Part shown: piece after piece, positions 1 to 14,084 of the stretch | How positions within the stretch are numbered: position 1 is the first letter of the stretch | How the letters are laid out: every line of letters starts with the position of its first letter | From: Eonycteris spelaea | Lineage: Eukaryota > Chordata > Mammalia > Chiroptera > Pteropodidae | DNA: 64,000 bases | NCBI GenBank assembly: GCA_003508835.1 | Contig: PUFA01000003.1 | Location: 17,151,501 to 17,215,500, forward strand | Direction: 5' to 3' | The notes under the pieces: generated by a model | What the model was told of the DNA's origin: nothing | Seen by the model: only the letters and a program-made list of their open reading frames with translations | The model's database searches: none | Position numbers and translations under genes: made by a program

Positions 1-639
1 GTGGCATGAGGCTAAATTAATTAATGTGGGTAAACCATGTGGAAACGTTTGGCTTGCCAAGTGCTCGCGATAAGTTTGAAATACTATTGGAAGCAGTGGA
101 AACTGGCACCGCTACCTGGAACAAAATTGATCTCACCCACGGGACTCCTGAGATTGATTTTGGTTAATGGAGGCAAATGCATACAGAGCGGGATCTCCAT
201 TAAAAACACAGTGGGGATATTTCAAACCCTTATTGGGGAGCAGGGAGATATTAGAATTAAAAGAGAAGGAAAGATGCCAGAATGGGCATTCTCCCGTGAT
301 GTGTTAACCCCAAAGGGAATTGCCCAAGAGTTGAATAAGAGAAAGGGGATAGCTTATAAAGTCAGGCGCCTTGGGTAGATTGGTTTAGGTCCCTCTGAGA
401 GGCAGGAATCAGTCCTACTCTTAGAGCTGTGTGCACGTGTGCAAAAAGTAGGCAGACACAAGCTTCCCTTCCCTGGACAGACTCATCTTTGCTACCTGCT
501 CCTCCACGAGGCTCCTGATAAAAGAGGCAGGGGAAGAGGCGCCCTCACCTGGGGTGTGACATGGCTGGAAGAAACTAAGAGGCCTGCCCAGGCAAGGGGC
601 TGGGTTTGTTCTCCTTCATAGCTGGTGTATCAGTCAGGG

Positions 640-960
640 GTCAACCAGAAAAGTAGGAGAGATGATGGATGGGCGGACAGACATAGAGAGATACAGATTA
701 ATTTATTATAAGAAACTGGCTTATGTGATTTTGGGGGCCGGCTGACTTGGCAAGTCCAAAATCCATAGGAATTAATTCTCAGGCATAGGATGAAGCTGCT
801 GTCCATGAGTAGAATTTCTTTTTTCTCAGGAAAGCTTTAGTTCTGATTTAACGACTTTTAACTGATTTACTCAGGCCCACCCAAGATCATATAGGATAAC
901 CTCCCTTTCTTAAAGTCAACTGATTATGGATTTTAATTGCATCTACAAAATACCTTCACA
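640..960. repeat. Old interspersed repeat, family not named
   Basis: 'atcagtcaggggtcaaccagaaaagtagg ... ttaatttattataagaaactggcttatgtgattttggggg' is a recurrent mammalian repeat pattern. Confidence 0.45.
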
Positions 961-2424
961 CCAATACCAGACCAATGTTCACGTGAATAAGGGATGGCTG
1001 TAGCCCAGCCAAGCTGACGCATTAAACAGACCATCAGCTGCTCCGCCCTCCCCACCCCGCACCCCTCCTCTACTGTCAGCCCCATCTACCACCGCCTGAA
1101 GCCACCCCTCCTTAAGCGGCTCTCTAGAGTCCCTGTCCCCAAGAATGGCCTTGGAGCTGTCCGCCACCAATTCCATCTAAACCCCAAACAGGTCTCTAAG
1201 ATAGGTTGTATGTCTTCGTACTGTTTCTCATTTCTCGGGTGAGTTCCTGTAGTGGTCTTCTGGCTGCTTTCCTTGGCCTCCAGATCCACATGGCCAAGAG
1301 AGCGTATTTCTAAGCTCTGCACCTGGACCAGCCCAATCCCCTTTCCATTGCTAAGACCCCTCCCCCAGCTGCCATAGGCTCCCTGGTGAGCTGTGCACTC
1401 CTGACTTGCCCACCGTACCCTCTCACCTGTCTGTCGCCTTAGGCTTTTTTGCTGCAACCATAGTAGAACTGACCACACCAGCTCTACCTCAGCACCAAGG
1501 CCTTTGCTGTCCTCTGGCCTTCACCCATGTCTTGCCTCACCACCTCTTATTCCCCGTCAAAGACTACCCCACAGCTCACTGCTTTCCAGGTGTGGGTAGC
1601 CCTTGCTCTCGCTCCCTCGCCATCCTTACTCCTCTCTGCCAGGACACTCATCACTCCGTGGCATAACTACCTGGCTACTGTCTGCCCCCACCACGAACTG
1701 ATGAGCGTCTCACCTCTGCACCACCACCTCCCCCCGGCACCCATCCCAGCATCCCTCTGGCTCACATCGTGTGTTCCGTGAATGTTGGCTGCTTTAATGG
1801 ACGAAGTGTTTGCCAGGAGCATCACCCTGGCCCCTCCACCGCATCTCCAGCTCTCTCAGCAGTGCTCCTCTCGTTCCCTTCCCACAGTTGCATCTGAAAT
1901 TTACTGGGGTGGGGAGTGATTTTTTTCCTCTCCCTCTCCCTTCCCTGTCAATTTGAGAACTGTGTTGAGCAAATAGTGTCATGATAATTTATGGTATACA
2001 AAAGTTATGGCCTGAGACAGTGGGGCCAGTTTCAGGAACTGAGAAAGCACAGATGGCTGCAGCCACAAGGGGAAGGCAGGCGGGGTGAGAAGGGAGGCTG
2101 GACGCCAGGCTGAGCAGCACTGTCCACCCGGAAGGCTGCAGGGGGCTTCTGCAGGGTTCTCGGCAGGGGAGGGGCAGGCTCAGTTATATCCTAGAAATAC
2201 CCTTCATTGGCAACATGAGGACAGGTGGGGAGACCAGCTAGCTGGCTATTTCCGGAAAGCGCTTGAAAAAGTTAAAGGATGGAACTAGGCTGAGGCCCCC
2301 ATGAGACGAGGAGGAATCAACAGGATTTGAAGATCTAAATCTGGGATGAAAATAGAAAACCTGCCCATACAGGCAGATGTTCAGACATTTTTAAAGAATA
2401 AATTACAGTTCCAGCCTTTTATCC

Positions 2425-3115
2425 ATTTGTACAACAAATATTATTTGAACATGTGATTTGCTATAGGCCTAGACATAAAACAGTGAATAAGACATGGTCC
2501 CTGCCCTGGGGGCTTCATCTCTGTGGGAGGGACAGACAAATGGAATATGTTAGAATGGCAGGTGGTAGTGATTGCTCTGAGGAAAGTTGGGGTGGGGGGT
2601 GCTATAGTAGAGACGTGACTGAAGAATGCCTTTCTGAGAAGGAGCCATGACTAACCAAGGGAGGATGCTGCGAGCAGAGGGAGGGCACGTGCAAAAGTCC
2701 TGGAGCAAGGGCGGGTTTGGCACGCTCAAGACAGGAGAGGAGTTGCAGGGAAGGAGATGACATCAGAGAAATAGCCAGAGGCCGGGTCACAGAGACTGAG
2801 TGGGTGGCAGAAGGGCTTCGGCTTGTGTCCCAGTGAGCTGGGCAGTCACTGGAGGGGTCTTGAGCAGGGAGGAATTCATGCTAGCTATCCAAAGGCTGCT
2901 CAGGCTGCTCAGTCTGGACCGAAGACAGACACAGCAGGAATCGGAGAAACTGGTTCTGGTCCAGAGGCTACTCACACAACCCAGGAGAGATGGTGGTACG
3001 CTGGGCTCGACCACCTGGCAGGTGATGAGAAGCCAATTTTAGATGTACTTTAGAGGTGGAGCTAACAAGAATTGCTCATGCATTGTGTGGGGTGTGAGAG
3101 AAAGACGGGGTGAGT
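2425..3115 (-). mobile_element. L2-like LINE fragment
   Basis: It has the order of phrases of an antisense L2 3' region: 'acaaatatta..', 'tggtccctgccctgggggctt', later 'gagctgggcagtcactggaggggtct' and 'gggtgtgagagaaag'. Diverged and non-coding. Confidence 0.6.
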
Positions 3116-3122
3116 AACTGGG

Positions 3123-3480
3123 TATCTTAGTTCAGGCTGCTAGAGCAAAACACCAGAGACTGGGTGGCTTATAAGCAACAAAACATTTATTTCTCACAGT
3201 GCGAAGGCTGGAAATCCAAGGTCAAGGCACCCTCAGATTCAGTGTCTGGTGAGAGCCCACTTCCTGGTTTGTAGATGGCCATCTTTACGATGTGCCCTTA
3301 TCAGAGCGGCAAAGAAGCTTTCTGGGGTCTCTTTTAGAAGAGCACTAATCCCATTTTGAGGTGTCCACCATCATGACCTGATCACCTGTCACAAGCTCCA
3401 CCTCCAGATTTTTGGGGGTTAGGATTTCCACATATGGATTCGAAGGATTGAGGGACACAAACTTTCAGTCTACAGCAGGG
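3123..3480. repeat. Interspersed repeat, family not named, at the end of an L2
   Basis: 'tatcttagttcaggctgctagagcaaaacaccagagactgggtggcttataag' through 'gttaggatttccacatatgg' and 'acacaaactttcagtctacagca' is a complete copy of a common mammalian repeat. Confidence 0.7.
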
Positions 3481-5094
3481 AGCGCAGTCTCTTTTACTGA
3501 GACTGGGGAACCTCTCAGGCTGATGAGGTTTGGGGAGGTGCCCGCCAATCACTACACATCCAATCAGAGACACCCAACACATCTTGCATTTTACTAACTG
3601 GAACCTTCTATGGATGGGCCATCCACACATTCACACAGCAGCTATAGCTCATGCACGCCGTGGTGTCTCTGAGGCCTAGAACATCGTCTAGTGCCTTCTG
3701 AGCAAAACTGAGTCAACAGAGGTTTGATGTTCAGTGTGGATTTGCCCATGCAGGTGATCTCTGTCACTCCTTACCCATCAGAACACACACTCAGAACCCC
3801 CTCTTCCCTGTTTGAAATTACCTCTCTACAGAGAGGTAGAAGAAAAGACATTCAAGACAGGAGCCTGAAAGGGGGTGAGGAGAAGGAAGGAATTGAACTT
3901 CAGCATCATTGTGGGGTGGGGCTGATTCGGGGGCCCTGCTCCCCCGCATTGCTCCCATGGCTCTCTTGGGGAGTCTCCATCGGCAGGGCCACATTATGAT
4001 TTGCAGGGGCCCTAGGCACTTGGCTTTCATAGGTCCCTTCCTCCATAAAAAAATATTAAAAATTATATTTTATGACTGCATTGGTATCTAGACGAATATA
4101 ATGCAGGGTGGATTATATGCAATTTTTTTTCTGATTTTAAAAGAAATTAAAGCATCTTTGTGGGCCCTTAAAAATATCATGGGCTCTAGATGTTTTTGCC
4201 CACTGTGCTCTATGGAAATTATCCCTTGTATATTAGAAAGAAAAGAAAATGAGTCTGGAGTGGCACTGGCCATCGGGGGACCTGGGCCCTCGTCCCGACT
4301 TCTGAACAATAAGTTATGAGACATGTGATCTGTCTCTCCACCTCTCACGGCCCCTGCTTCCTCCTCCTTCTGGCAATCGCTTCCCAAGATCCTAACTAAC
4401 ATGTACAGACCTCGAGCTTCATTTTTAACTTCCTTACCCCACGGGAAGGCTCTTCCCCCAACTACGATATTAAATTTGTTTTCCTTTGCTGGATCTCCTT
4501 GTCTCATCAAATCATGTGCTGGTGTGTGCAGCCACTGATTTCCAAAAAGCAGCCATAAAACCATAATGAGTATAGAGATATCAATGTGAAAATGACAGAG
4601 AGAAAACCATAAACACTCAAATAAATATATAAATATAAACGAGTCTATAAACCAAACCCTGGAGGTATTTTAAATGCGTAATGTAGCATTTATATCTCTT
4701 ACTTTGCACGGCAGAACTTTCAAAGGAAATTCATTTAATTCTATGGCTCACACCCTTAACCCCATCCAGGAGTAATCGCTAATAACCAGCACAATTACCG
4801 CCTCCCTCCTGATCAAGAGTTCATTTCAGAAGCTCGTTCTTGAATTCATTATCATGCTGGAAACGAGCTGAATCGCACAGATGTGACCACATGACATCCC
4901 CCTGCTCCCTTCCACTTGGATTCAGCGAGATGCCTGGCCATGACCCACTCTGACTATCACAGAAGTAACCTCTCAGTACCTGGCCCAAGTTAAATGAGCA
5001 CATCAGGAGAGAGGATGTCATTCTCTGTTTCATTCTGGCTTAATGGGCGGAGGGACGCCCCCCATGGAGCATGACTATGGCCTTCCCTCTCCAA

Positions 5095-5185
5095 AGGCAC
5101 CAAGTGCTGGCCCGCACCAGGCCCCGTTCTGAACGCTTCAAGGTGCCTACTCATCCAAACCTCACCATAGCCCTGAGGTAAATTC
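5095..5185 (-). repeat. MIR fragment
   Basis: The pattern 'ccaggccccgttctgaacgcttcaaggtg...ctcaccatagccctgagg' corresponds to the 3' half of MIR in antisense. Confidence 0.55.
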
Positions 5186-5312
5186 TGGGCCAGCTACAGA
5201 ATTTGTGGGGCCCAGGGCAAAATGAAAATTGGAGGCCCTTGTTCAAAAAGCAAGAGAAAAGTACAGTTAAAGGTACAAAATTATAAGATTTTTTAATTCT
5301 TCTTTATGTAGC

Positions 5313-5314
<2 letters not shown>

Positions 5315-5373
<59 letters not shown>

Positions 5374-5412
5374 CCCCTTCCTCCCTCCCTCCCTCCCTCT
5401 CTCCCCTTCCTC
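5315..5412 (+). repeat. (CT)n polypyrimidine tract with CCCT/CCTT tail
   Basis: About 57 bases of CT with one CTTT interruption are followed by C/T-rich quartets. A pure polypyrimidine/polypurine tract of this length can form triplex DNA and is length-variable. Confidence 0.95.
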
Positions 5413-6139
5413 CACACTATTAATTATCTAATTTTCTTGACCTGCCATGGTGTTTTTATCTGCTATCTAATGTTATACTTCCTGGGGTCCTGGAATACCT
5501 TCCAGGCCAGTGTAGACCCTCACAGGCACCCAGGGGCCCCACCTTGCCATTCACTGAACCCACAAAAAGCCCACTGGCTGCCAGGTTCCCATCCCATCAG
5601 CCTTCAGATTGACAGAAACCCCATGCCCCAACCAGACTACAGGAGCCGAGCCAGGCAGTTGCCCTTCCCACGGGCCCTCTGCTCTGACCCACCATGAGTC
5701 AGCAATCTCCAAGACACTGCAACCCCTGCTCCGGGAGGTGCTTGGCATCCGCAATGGACCAAGATGCTGCAGAGTATGTTACCTAACTCTAACCTTCCCC
5801 AAACCTGTGCACGGATGCCTGGACACACCTGTATGCAGAGGGGAGCAGCAGTGCCCAGGTGAGGGGTGAGGAGGGAGAGGCTGGGCAAGGCTATGGGCAC
5901 CAAGAGGAAGGGAGTAGGTGGTTAAGAACAGGAAGAGGCAACAGGAGGCAGAACTGGGTGTGAGCCAAGGATCCAAGCCTTCCCCACTCATGATCCATTG
6001 CCCTATAGGACTTCACTGAATAATTGAAGATATTTGAATTATTAAGAATTTTAAGATGGCAGTTGTAGAGCACCAAACCCCAAGCCTGGGGCCCTTTTAA
6101 GCACAGGCCACATGCAGTTGCATTGGTCGATTGCCGATG

Positions 6140-6290
6140 AAACTGGCCCCAGGTAGATATTATTACTGTCCTCATTTTGTAGATGTGAGAACTCAGGCCC
6201 TATAATTTGCCCAAAGTCATGATGCTGGGAAGTGGGGGCAGCGGTGGGGGATACCAAGACTCAAACTCAGCCATCTGGCTCCAGAGCCTC
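6140..6290 (-). repeat. MIR fragment
   Basis: 'tattattactgtcctcattttgtagatgtgagaactcagg' then 'ttgcccaaagtcatgatgctggg' is the MIR core in antisense. Confidence 0.7.
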
Positions 6291-6389
6291 CTTCTTTATC
6301 ACTCTTCACGTGTCCCTTATTCCACCAAACTTGACTGCCTTTCACGAAGGTATTAGCTCAATACCACGTGGTCTGATACAAAAGGCAGA

Positions 6390-6510
6390 AGAGAGTATAT
6401 ACCCCAACCTACCCAGTCCTGCTGATTTGGCCACCAACTAGCTGTGTGACCTTGAGCAAGTCACTTAGTTTCGCCGAGCTTTAGCCCAATCTGCCACATG
6501 GAGGCACTGT
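6390..6510 (+). repeat. MIR fragment
   Basis: 'actagctgtgtgaccttgagcaagtcacttagttt' is the conserved MIR core in sense. Confidence 0.75.
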
Positions 6511-9200
6511 GAAGAAATAAAAAGCATGAGGTCATAAAAATACATTTACATAGAAGCACCTGCATCACCTAACATAGAGGATGAGTGGAAGAGCTAGCTC
6601 CTCCTTTCCCAGGCTTTTTCCCACCCCTCTCTAGGCAACTGATCTCGACCCCAAATGCCTAAAGAGGACAGTGGACGTGTTCGTAGTGTAACGGCTCTGT
6701 TACACAGTAAGAGAGGAACAAGGTTGATCTTTCCTTGAGAAACTCAGGTCCTGTCAAGAGATCAGAAGACACAAATCACTCAGCTCCCTCCAAAGAATTC
6801 TCCTTTAGGATCTGCTTTTTATTTCTTAATTCTTGAGGCCAAACAACTTGCACTTCCTTGTTTAAAAAAAGCACTTTAGTGCTTTCTCCAGAGCAAAAAT
6901 TGGTTGACACTCCCCACTGACGGATTCAAACATTTTGACTAAACTTGTTCAAATGACCGTCGGTTTAGTCAATTGATATCATATCAAATATCTGCCAACA
7001 CAACCAGCCAAGTCGATTAGGCACCTGGTCTTTTTACTTAGCTAAATTTGTTATTTCTGAAAAAAACAAAAAAAAATATCAAGATAAAAATAACTGATAA
7101 ATTAAGTTAGCAACTGACTTATAACTTCTATCAAAAAAGTATATTTTTGTCAAATGACTTTGATTTCTCTTTCACTGAATCTACGAAAGCAATCCATTGT
7201 GGATGTGGAGGGGATGTTATTGAACAGATATGTCAGCTTGCTCAACAAGCAGGGAGGTGAATATCAAAAATAAAATTATCAACAAGATTCCATCAGGATG
7301 GCACCGCTCAGTCATCCACAGTAACAGTGAGCAGTGGGATCTCGCAAGGTGCATGACAGCTAATCCTAATCATGGTTTCATGTGTTACAGAGGATTTTTC
7401 TCTTCTTTCTAGAAATTCACCTTCCTATCTCTTGTTTGTCCATAATCGATAAGAAATTGGGTGTAATTGCCCAGAGAGTGCTGTGATTCGTATTTCAGAT
7501 TACCCATCAACAAGCCAATGGCAGGGTCACTGGAAACTGAGGGTTGACTGTATTTTTCAGAGTCCTTTGAATGTTGCCTTATACTGAATTAATTCTGAAA
7601 GATGTGATTCCCACCCACGTTCAGAAGATCATGATAAATTCAGTGGTTGACAGTCTGTTTTAGACCTGAACTAAAAGGTTAGGATCAGATTCTTTCTTTG
7701 TTACAGCTAAAACCATTAAAGCTAGGCTTTGGCACTCTCCTTCGCTGCCTTTACTCTTTCCCCAAGCCTCAGCAGCTCACCACCTCCTCATTCACCCCCT
7801 CCCAGGATGCCTGGAGCCCTAATACTGTCCCAGAGCTCTCCCCACAGGTGGAACCATTTAATAAACCAAGTCACGCTAAGGGATCTTTGACTGGATGTGC
7901 TAACTCTTTCCAGGAGTGCTTGATTTTTCAAAAGAGAATACAGGAAGAGGTCTATGTTTAGCTCCAAGGAGTGAATCACTAATAGTATAATTTCAGATGC
8001 CAGGTAACTGGAGAGTGTCCAAGTGTCAGCAGACATAGTTTTAACAAACCAGGTATTATAAAAAGCCATCATGCTTAGAGATTGGAACATGTTCACTCTT
8101 GAATGTATTCATACAGATTTAAGTGGCCCACTTTTGTCTGATTCAGATTTTCCACTGGTCAGATTTTCTCCTGGTCACAGACATTTCTGCAGTGGGAATA
8201 AGCTGATTATTTATTGCTAGTCACTCACCACCTACAATTCACTTTTCCAGTTTTCCTCTGTTGCCTATATAGTGCCACTTTGTCAACCCCTACCTTTTAT
8301 TGACTGTGTTCTGATGGCTGGGGTAAACAAATTGCTTCAGGAATGACTGTGGTGCACAGAGAGCATTGCTTGCTGGGTTCTAAATGATGAAATGGGTGTA
8401 TGACCCAGTTGGTCCTAATATCAGGAGGCCATTCACCATCATGGGGGTGCAGGCTGCCACAACCCACCCTATCGGCGACATGGTTTTGTATGGCATATAG
8501 TATTTACCTTTTTTCTTTTATTCTGAGTAAATATCCAAATCAAATGATCTCGTAGGTAAAATACTCTAAATTTCAAAGACTATTTCTTTAAAGCCCACTA
8601 AAAATATACTGCAGAGTAACAACCTTGCTTTATAAATGCATTAGAGGCATGAAGGTAGACCAAGAAGTCCACCTTCTTACATTAGGCCAAAGGACATATG
8701 TTGGATCTAAGGCCAGTCCTTGCACAGTCTAGACCCAAGTCTATGTCTAGCTCAGTAGTCTCCAAATTCTTTATTGTGCAGTTCTATCAGAAAGATATTT
8801 TTGAGCAGGCACCCCCAATATATTTGTTTCATTATAAATTATATACATGTACTTATGACAACCAATATGTCAGGGCATAATACACACTAGGTACAGGTCA
8901 TCTTTAATGGACAGTGAATGTAAATCCTTTTTAAAGTAGACTACACAGTTTTGACTTTTGGGAGGGGGCTAATTTTCATCATAGCTCAGGTTATCATTGC
9001 CTTTACTTCCTAATGTGGCTGGTGTTGAGGTCATAATCAGAACTGAGGAAGCAATAACTCCACTACTTTCTTGTGATTCATTTGGGCTTATATTAGTCAA
9101 TCTTTCTTTATAATCTGAAGCCTCTGCAAGAATCTTGTTAATCCTCTTGTCCATTTTGTATAAATCCTTTTGTATCATGGGAGTTCCACTCTTTACCAGA

Positions 9201-9235
<35 letters not shown>

Positions 9236-9236
9236 A
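9201..9236 (+). repeat. (ATG)n trinucleotide repeat
   Basis: About 11-12 ATG units in a row. They give an artificial run of Met codons in one frame. Not coding. Confidence 0.97.
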
Positions 9237-9824
9237 GTAATAAACCACTTATATAGTAATAAAATACTTATCCAAGAAGTCTGGCTCCAGAGCCTACACA
9301 GGCAGCCACCAACCTCTTAACCATTGTGATGCTGACCTGCACACAGTACCTAAGGTTCATACATGACAGGTGACAACTTGAAAGATGATCTAAACCTTAT
9401 GTTAAATGGTAGTAAAGCTTAATTCTTAATTTTTAGAGAAAAATATGCATAGAAGTTTACACCCCAGTGGACTGTCTTACGTGCCCTTGGGATGAATGCC
9501 CCATTTGGGGAACCACTGGTTCTGATTCGCCTTAAAATACAGCCTCTTCTGGAGAGGTAGGTGAAGAGGCCCACTAAGACCAAATCAGACTTAATGTCCT
9601 GCCAGGAGTGTTGACATCCTGGGGGCACTGGGAAGCATTTAAAAGTCTTAAGTGATACGACCTGATTTGCATTCTAACAAGATTATTCTGGATGCACCAA
9701 GACGAATGGACTGTGGAACGTGCACGGATAACAGAAGTTTTAACAGGAGAAATGATAATGGCCTGAGTTAAGGTCACAGCCTTAAAAATGGACAGAAGTG
9801 GGCAGATTCACAAGATAGTAAAGA

Positions 9825-9910
9825 TTTGGTTATTAATTAAACTTGCCCAAGGTTAAACAGCTGGTAGGCAGCAGAGCTAAATTTAGATCCCAAGTCTCTT
9901 TACTCCCTAT
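9825..9910 (-). repeat. MIR fragment
   Basis: 'cttgcccaaggttaaacagctggtaggcagcagagct' is the MIR core in antisense. Confidence 0.7.
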
Positions 9911-10465
9911 ATAGTGATTTTTCTTCTGATTTGCCATGTCAGAGAACACCTGGTCCCTCTGTTTTATGCTCCCCCAGGGAGATAGGTGATCAGGAGCTGA
10001 GCCCAGACAGCAGCCTGCAGTTTCCAGCTGGGTGATGAAGGAAGGCAACAGGAAAGGAAAAGCACTGCCTTCTCCAGATGTATTTATCTTTGCAGGATCC
10101 ATGAGGAGTTCCATGAGAATCTGTTTTCTGGGTATTGAATCCCATATTGAAATAACACACTTCCCAGTGACAACAAACAGACATGCCAAGTAACTATTTA
10201 TTCCAGTCCAGGCCTTAATAAAAACTATAATCCATCCAGCTGAGGGATGGATATTGATAGGGAGGTACCAACTTGGGGAAAGAGAAACAAGCTTTTGTAA
10301 TCACTCCCACCAGGGAGCCCTCATGTTTCCTCTGTGCTGTTTAAAATTCTTCTTCCTTTATGCTAATAAGTCACCCCGTTCCAGAATTCCTTTCTAATTA
10401 CCCCTTCCCACTTGTCCCTGCCCCCCCCCTCCGTCTCCTAACACTTGTTCCTTTTTTATGGCATC

Positions 10466-11050
10466 TGTTGTCCAGGGTTTAGAACAGAAAACAGAAACTG
10501 ATGCAAGACAGGGCAAACTTCCCCAAGTCGGGAGAAGACCAAACCCTGTACTGAGAGAAGAGGGTCCTTCGGTGGAGAGTGTGGATAGGATTCAACGCAC
10601 ACACCAAAGTTAGTTTATTAGAAAAGGGATAACACCTCATAGACAGAGTGTGGTCTCCTCTCAGCAGAGAGTGAGAGGGATGTGGAAAGGCAGTGAGTGG
10701 AGCCAGTGAGAGGGACCCTGAGTTCAGGGAATTCAATTTATATGTCATTCTTTAGTTCCAGTTTCCTTTGATACGGACATACAGTGAGGAAGGAGAAGAG
10801 TATGTGGTGCTGAAAGTCCTCTGGCTGGCACTTCCCAGCCTTTAATCCATAGGTTCCTCATGGTTTAGCCATAGGGAATGACTTGGTTCTTGTTTCCCCC
10901 TCACAGGGGTGGGGAACGGGTTGCTAGCAATCCCAGTACAAAATCTCCCTTTGTTCTGCAGGTGTCCTTCTGGCCTAGCTGCAGGGCTGATCAGCATATT
11001 GCAGTTTCTGATTGAGGCTTTATTAACATTTTAATTCTCTTGCCTCCTCC
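10466..11050 (-). mobile_element. Solitary retroviral-type LTR (class I-like), approximate limits
   Basis: On the minus strand the block has LTR structure: a U3-like part, a pyrimidine-rich stretch, an AATAAA polyadenylation signal (plus-strand TTTATT near 10614-10619), then a GT-rich and pyrimidine-rich R/U5-like part ending ...GGACAACA at 10466. No gag, pol or env frames adjoin it, so it is a solitary LTR. The far boundary and target duplication were not resolved, and the family is not named. Confidence 0.5.
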
Positions 11051-11350
11051 CTATATGAAAATCACTACAGGTATTTTAAGCAGAAAGAGATTTAACACAG
11101 GGATTTAGGGGTTTCCAAAATTTGGGGCAGAGCTGTAGGAGGAAGCTTTCTAGGTTGAGGCAGAAATGACTCCTGGAACAGTACAACTGATGTGCCTCAG
11201 GAGCTAGCGCCCTGGAGGCCACCACTGAAGCCTCCGGGTAAAGGACCCCTCCTGGAGCTGGGAAGCCAGAAACATGAAGTCACTGTATCTGCTGCCTCTC
11301 GAACCCCACCAAGCTGGTGACTGAGCCCTGAATGACAGAAAACATCCTAT
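11050..11350. repeat. Old interspersed repeat beside the LTR
   Basis: 'actacaggtattttaagcagaaagagatttaacacaggg' and 'accaagctggtgactgagccctgaatgacag' match a recurrent mammalian repeat. Family not named. Confidence 0.45.
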
Positions 11351-14084
11351 GTGCATTACCTTACTTTCATGAGAAAACAGCTGAAAGAACAAGACTTTTG
11401 CTTCACTTCCTTCCACCTTCTAAATTTTGCCTAAAAGCCTCTAATGGACCAAGCCTGCTTTTCTTATAAAACCTTAGGTGCAAGGGTTACTGAGAAATTT
11501 GGCTTTCAACTCTCCAGCCTCTTAGGTATAATAAGGTGTCCTTACTATATAAGGAGGGTGAGCAAGCCAAGCTACGGGTTCCACCATGGGAATTTTCCAA
11601 ATAATGCATCCTACACTGTTTTTATGTATCTAACCATCCCTCAGCCTCTGGAGAACAGGGATCATGTATTTCACATCCTTCAGGCTACAAGCCTTGCAAA
11701 TGAGAGGTCCTTGCTAAGGACAGCTAAATAATCAAATAATGGAGCCATTCAACTCTTTCAGTACTTTCTTACTTTGCTCTCTGATTCTGTTCCTGCGTTT
11801 AAGTGTTGTCTCCATGATAAACCTCCTCGAAGGTAATATTGGTTAGTACTTCTCAGGTATGTTCCCCACAGAGTGAGCCACAGGGCTGGGCACATACATT
11901 TCTCAGTTACTGGGTTGTATTTCAAAACCGATCTCCAGTCAGTTGTTGGCGAGAGGTCTCAGTTCCTCTCCATGAGAAACTGCTAAGGCTGCCTGAGTGT
12001 CATCATGACATGGCAGCAGTTTTCCCCAGAGCAAGTGACCCAAGAGTGCAAGGCTGAAGGGACAGTCTTTGATAACCTAGCCTCAGAAGTCACAGGCCCT
12101 TGTGCATGTCCTCCTGGTCACACAGGTCAGTTCCGTGAGTACCAGAAGGCAAGGATCGTTGAGGGCTGCCGAGGAGGCTGGCTGCCACACATAATAAAGC
12201 CTAACATGTTAGCTCTTCCAGTGACGGTTATTGTGATTCGGGAGAGATTTTGAATGTCTCAGTGCAAAGTTTTGAGAGAGCCTTAGGGATGCTTTAGTCT
12301 TCGTCAACATCTTAGTTCTGGGAGTGTGTTCATTAGACACTCTGGAAATATATGAAGAATGAATAAATTTGTCTTCAAGCGATATGTAGGCATCGTCAAA
12401 CATGGAGTAACTCAAGGAATAGGGCACCTATGGGCCCTTTTAAGCAGAGATGTACATGAATTATGTATATGTGTGTGTGATAAAATGTCACTCGCAAAAT
12501 GAAATACAATAAAGAACTTAGAAATGTACAAGCTATGATTTAAAAAGTAGTGATCACTGAATTTCTTTATATGTCAAGTATATAGAGAGATCATACAAAT
12601 ATATAAATATATAATCTACATATAAATATTCTCTCAGTAGAGATAGAAAAATATGGCAACTGTGAATTACAGTGAAAGAATAGAATGAAATGGTATAAAG
12701 TTTAACAAAGCAAAAATGAAAATATTAATAAAATTGATAAAAATATAAGAAAACCAATTTTCTTATTTTTCTTAGTGAGGAGGCAACCAGTACTACCTAA
12801 ATATGAAACCTAGAATTTTTTTTAAAGATTCTAAATTCTTAATTTTTGGCCAAATAGTTTTTAGGTTTTCTTAGCTTTAAAGGGTCATAAAAACTAAAAA
12901 TATTTCTCATGGTGAGTAAACATTTATCTGAAGTTTAGCAGTTTCTTTAGTTTTACTTTAATTCACTTTTCTTTTAAGTCATGTAAAATTAAATTTTAAT
13001 ACCTTTACTTTAAAAAAAAATAGTTCATAAGGCATGTTTCTAGAAAATTATTTTTGTTTGTTTATTTCCGCTGAGACCTGTGGATATGAGCAGAGAGCCG
13101 TCCGAATGGCTAGTCCCCAGCGTTTATGATGGCCATTTCTGCATCTGGAAATGGCAGTAAGTTCGTGCTCTCTTCCTATACTTTTCAGTAGCTGAATCAA
13201 CACATGTGCACTTTTATATAAATGATAATTACAGACTTAAAATACAAAGAATATTATTATTTGGTGGAACATATTGCCATCTCTTTTTTTAGCATATCTC
13301 CCAAAATGTTTAAATCTTAGAATCTCAGAAGTCTTCAGAGAGGTTACAGATGGACCATCGGTTGTAGACGTGTGCTTTACCTGCTTCTTATCATAGTGGT
13401 TAGAGTGTAGACCTAATGCAGCCAAGAACAATGAGTTTAGATCCCCAAATGAGCTATTTGTATTCTCCCAAAGCTCTACACTCTTAACCGGGGCTGGACC
13501 TCTTGTAGAGGCAATCACTGATCACATCACTGACCAGGGTTCCCTCCTGGAGTTTTGACCAAATCCCACTTCTTAGTTTATAGTTGGGTGCATCAGCCTT
13601 GTGCATGAAGGAATTAGGGACATGGATATGTGGAAGGGAAGGGCGCAGAAAAAGCGAGATATGCTCGTAAGATCGAAAAACAGAAACAGGACACAGGACC
13701 CTTAACACCCAATTCAAAGATCTCTTAAAATCTGATCTTAGGAAAGTGATGATATTAAAAATCTTTTTACCAAGAGAAAAGTTTTGGTTTTCACAACTTT
13801 TTTTCATCCTTGGTTACCAGGTTTTCTCACTGAGCATTTTGAGTGGGACTACCCCCTCTCATACAGGCTTGTCCTGCATGTTGCTGGATATTTAGCCTCC
13901 CTGGCCTTCACCAATAAATTCCGGTGGTGCCCCTCAGTCGTTGAGACAACCAAAAGGCACTCCCCCCATTTCTACCTCCATTCCATACCCTCTTCCCCAC
14001 AGGAGAACCAGGGCGGTTCCATCCCAGGGCACTTACACAGTTTGCCTTCTGGTTTCCATTAGGACAAGAAGAGCTTTTTCTCGC

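Noticed and set aside
37..378. 113-codon open frame at the window start
   Set aside because: No recognisable domain, no splice or promoter context, composition like non-coding DNA.
9201..9236. Poly-Met coding stretch
   Set aside because: Simple (ATG)n repeat.
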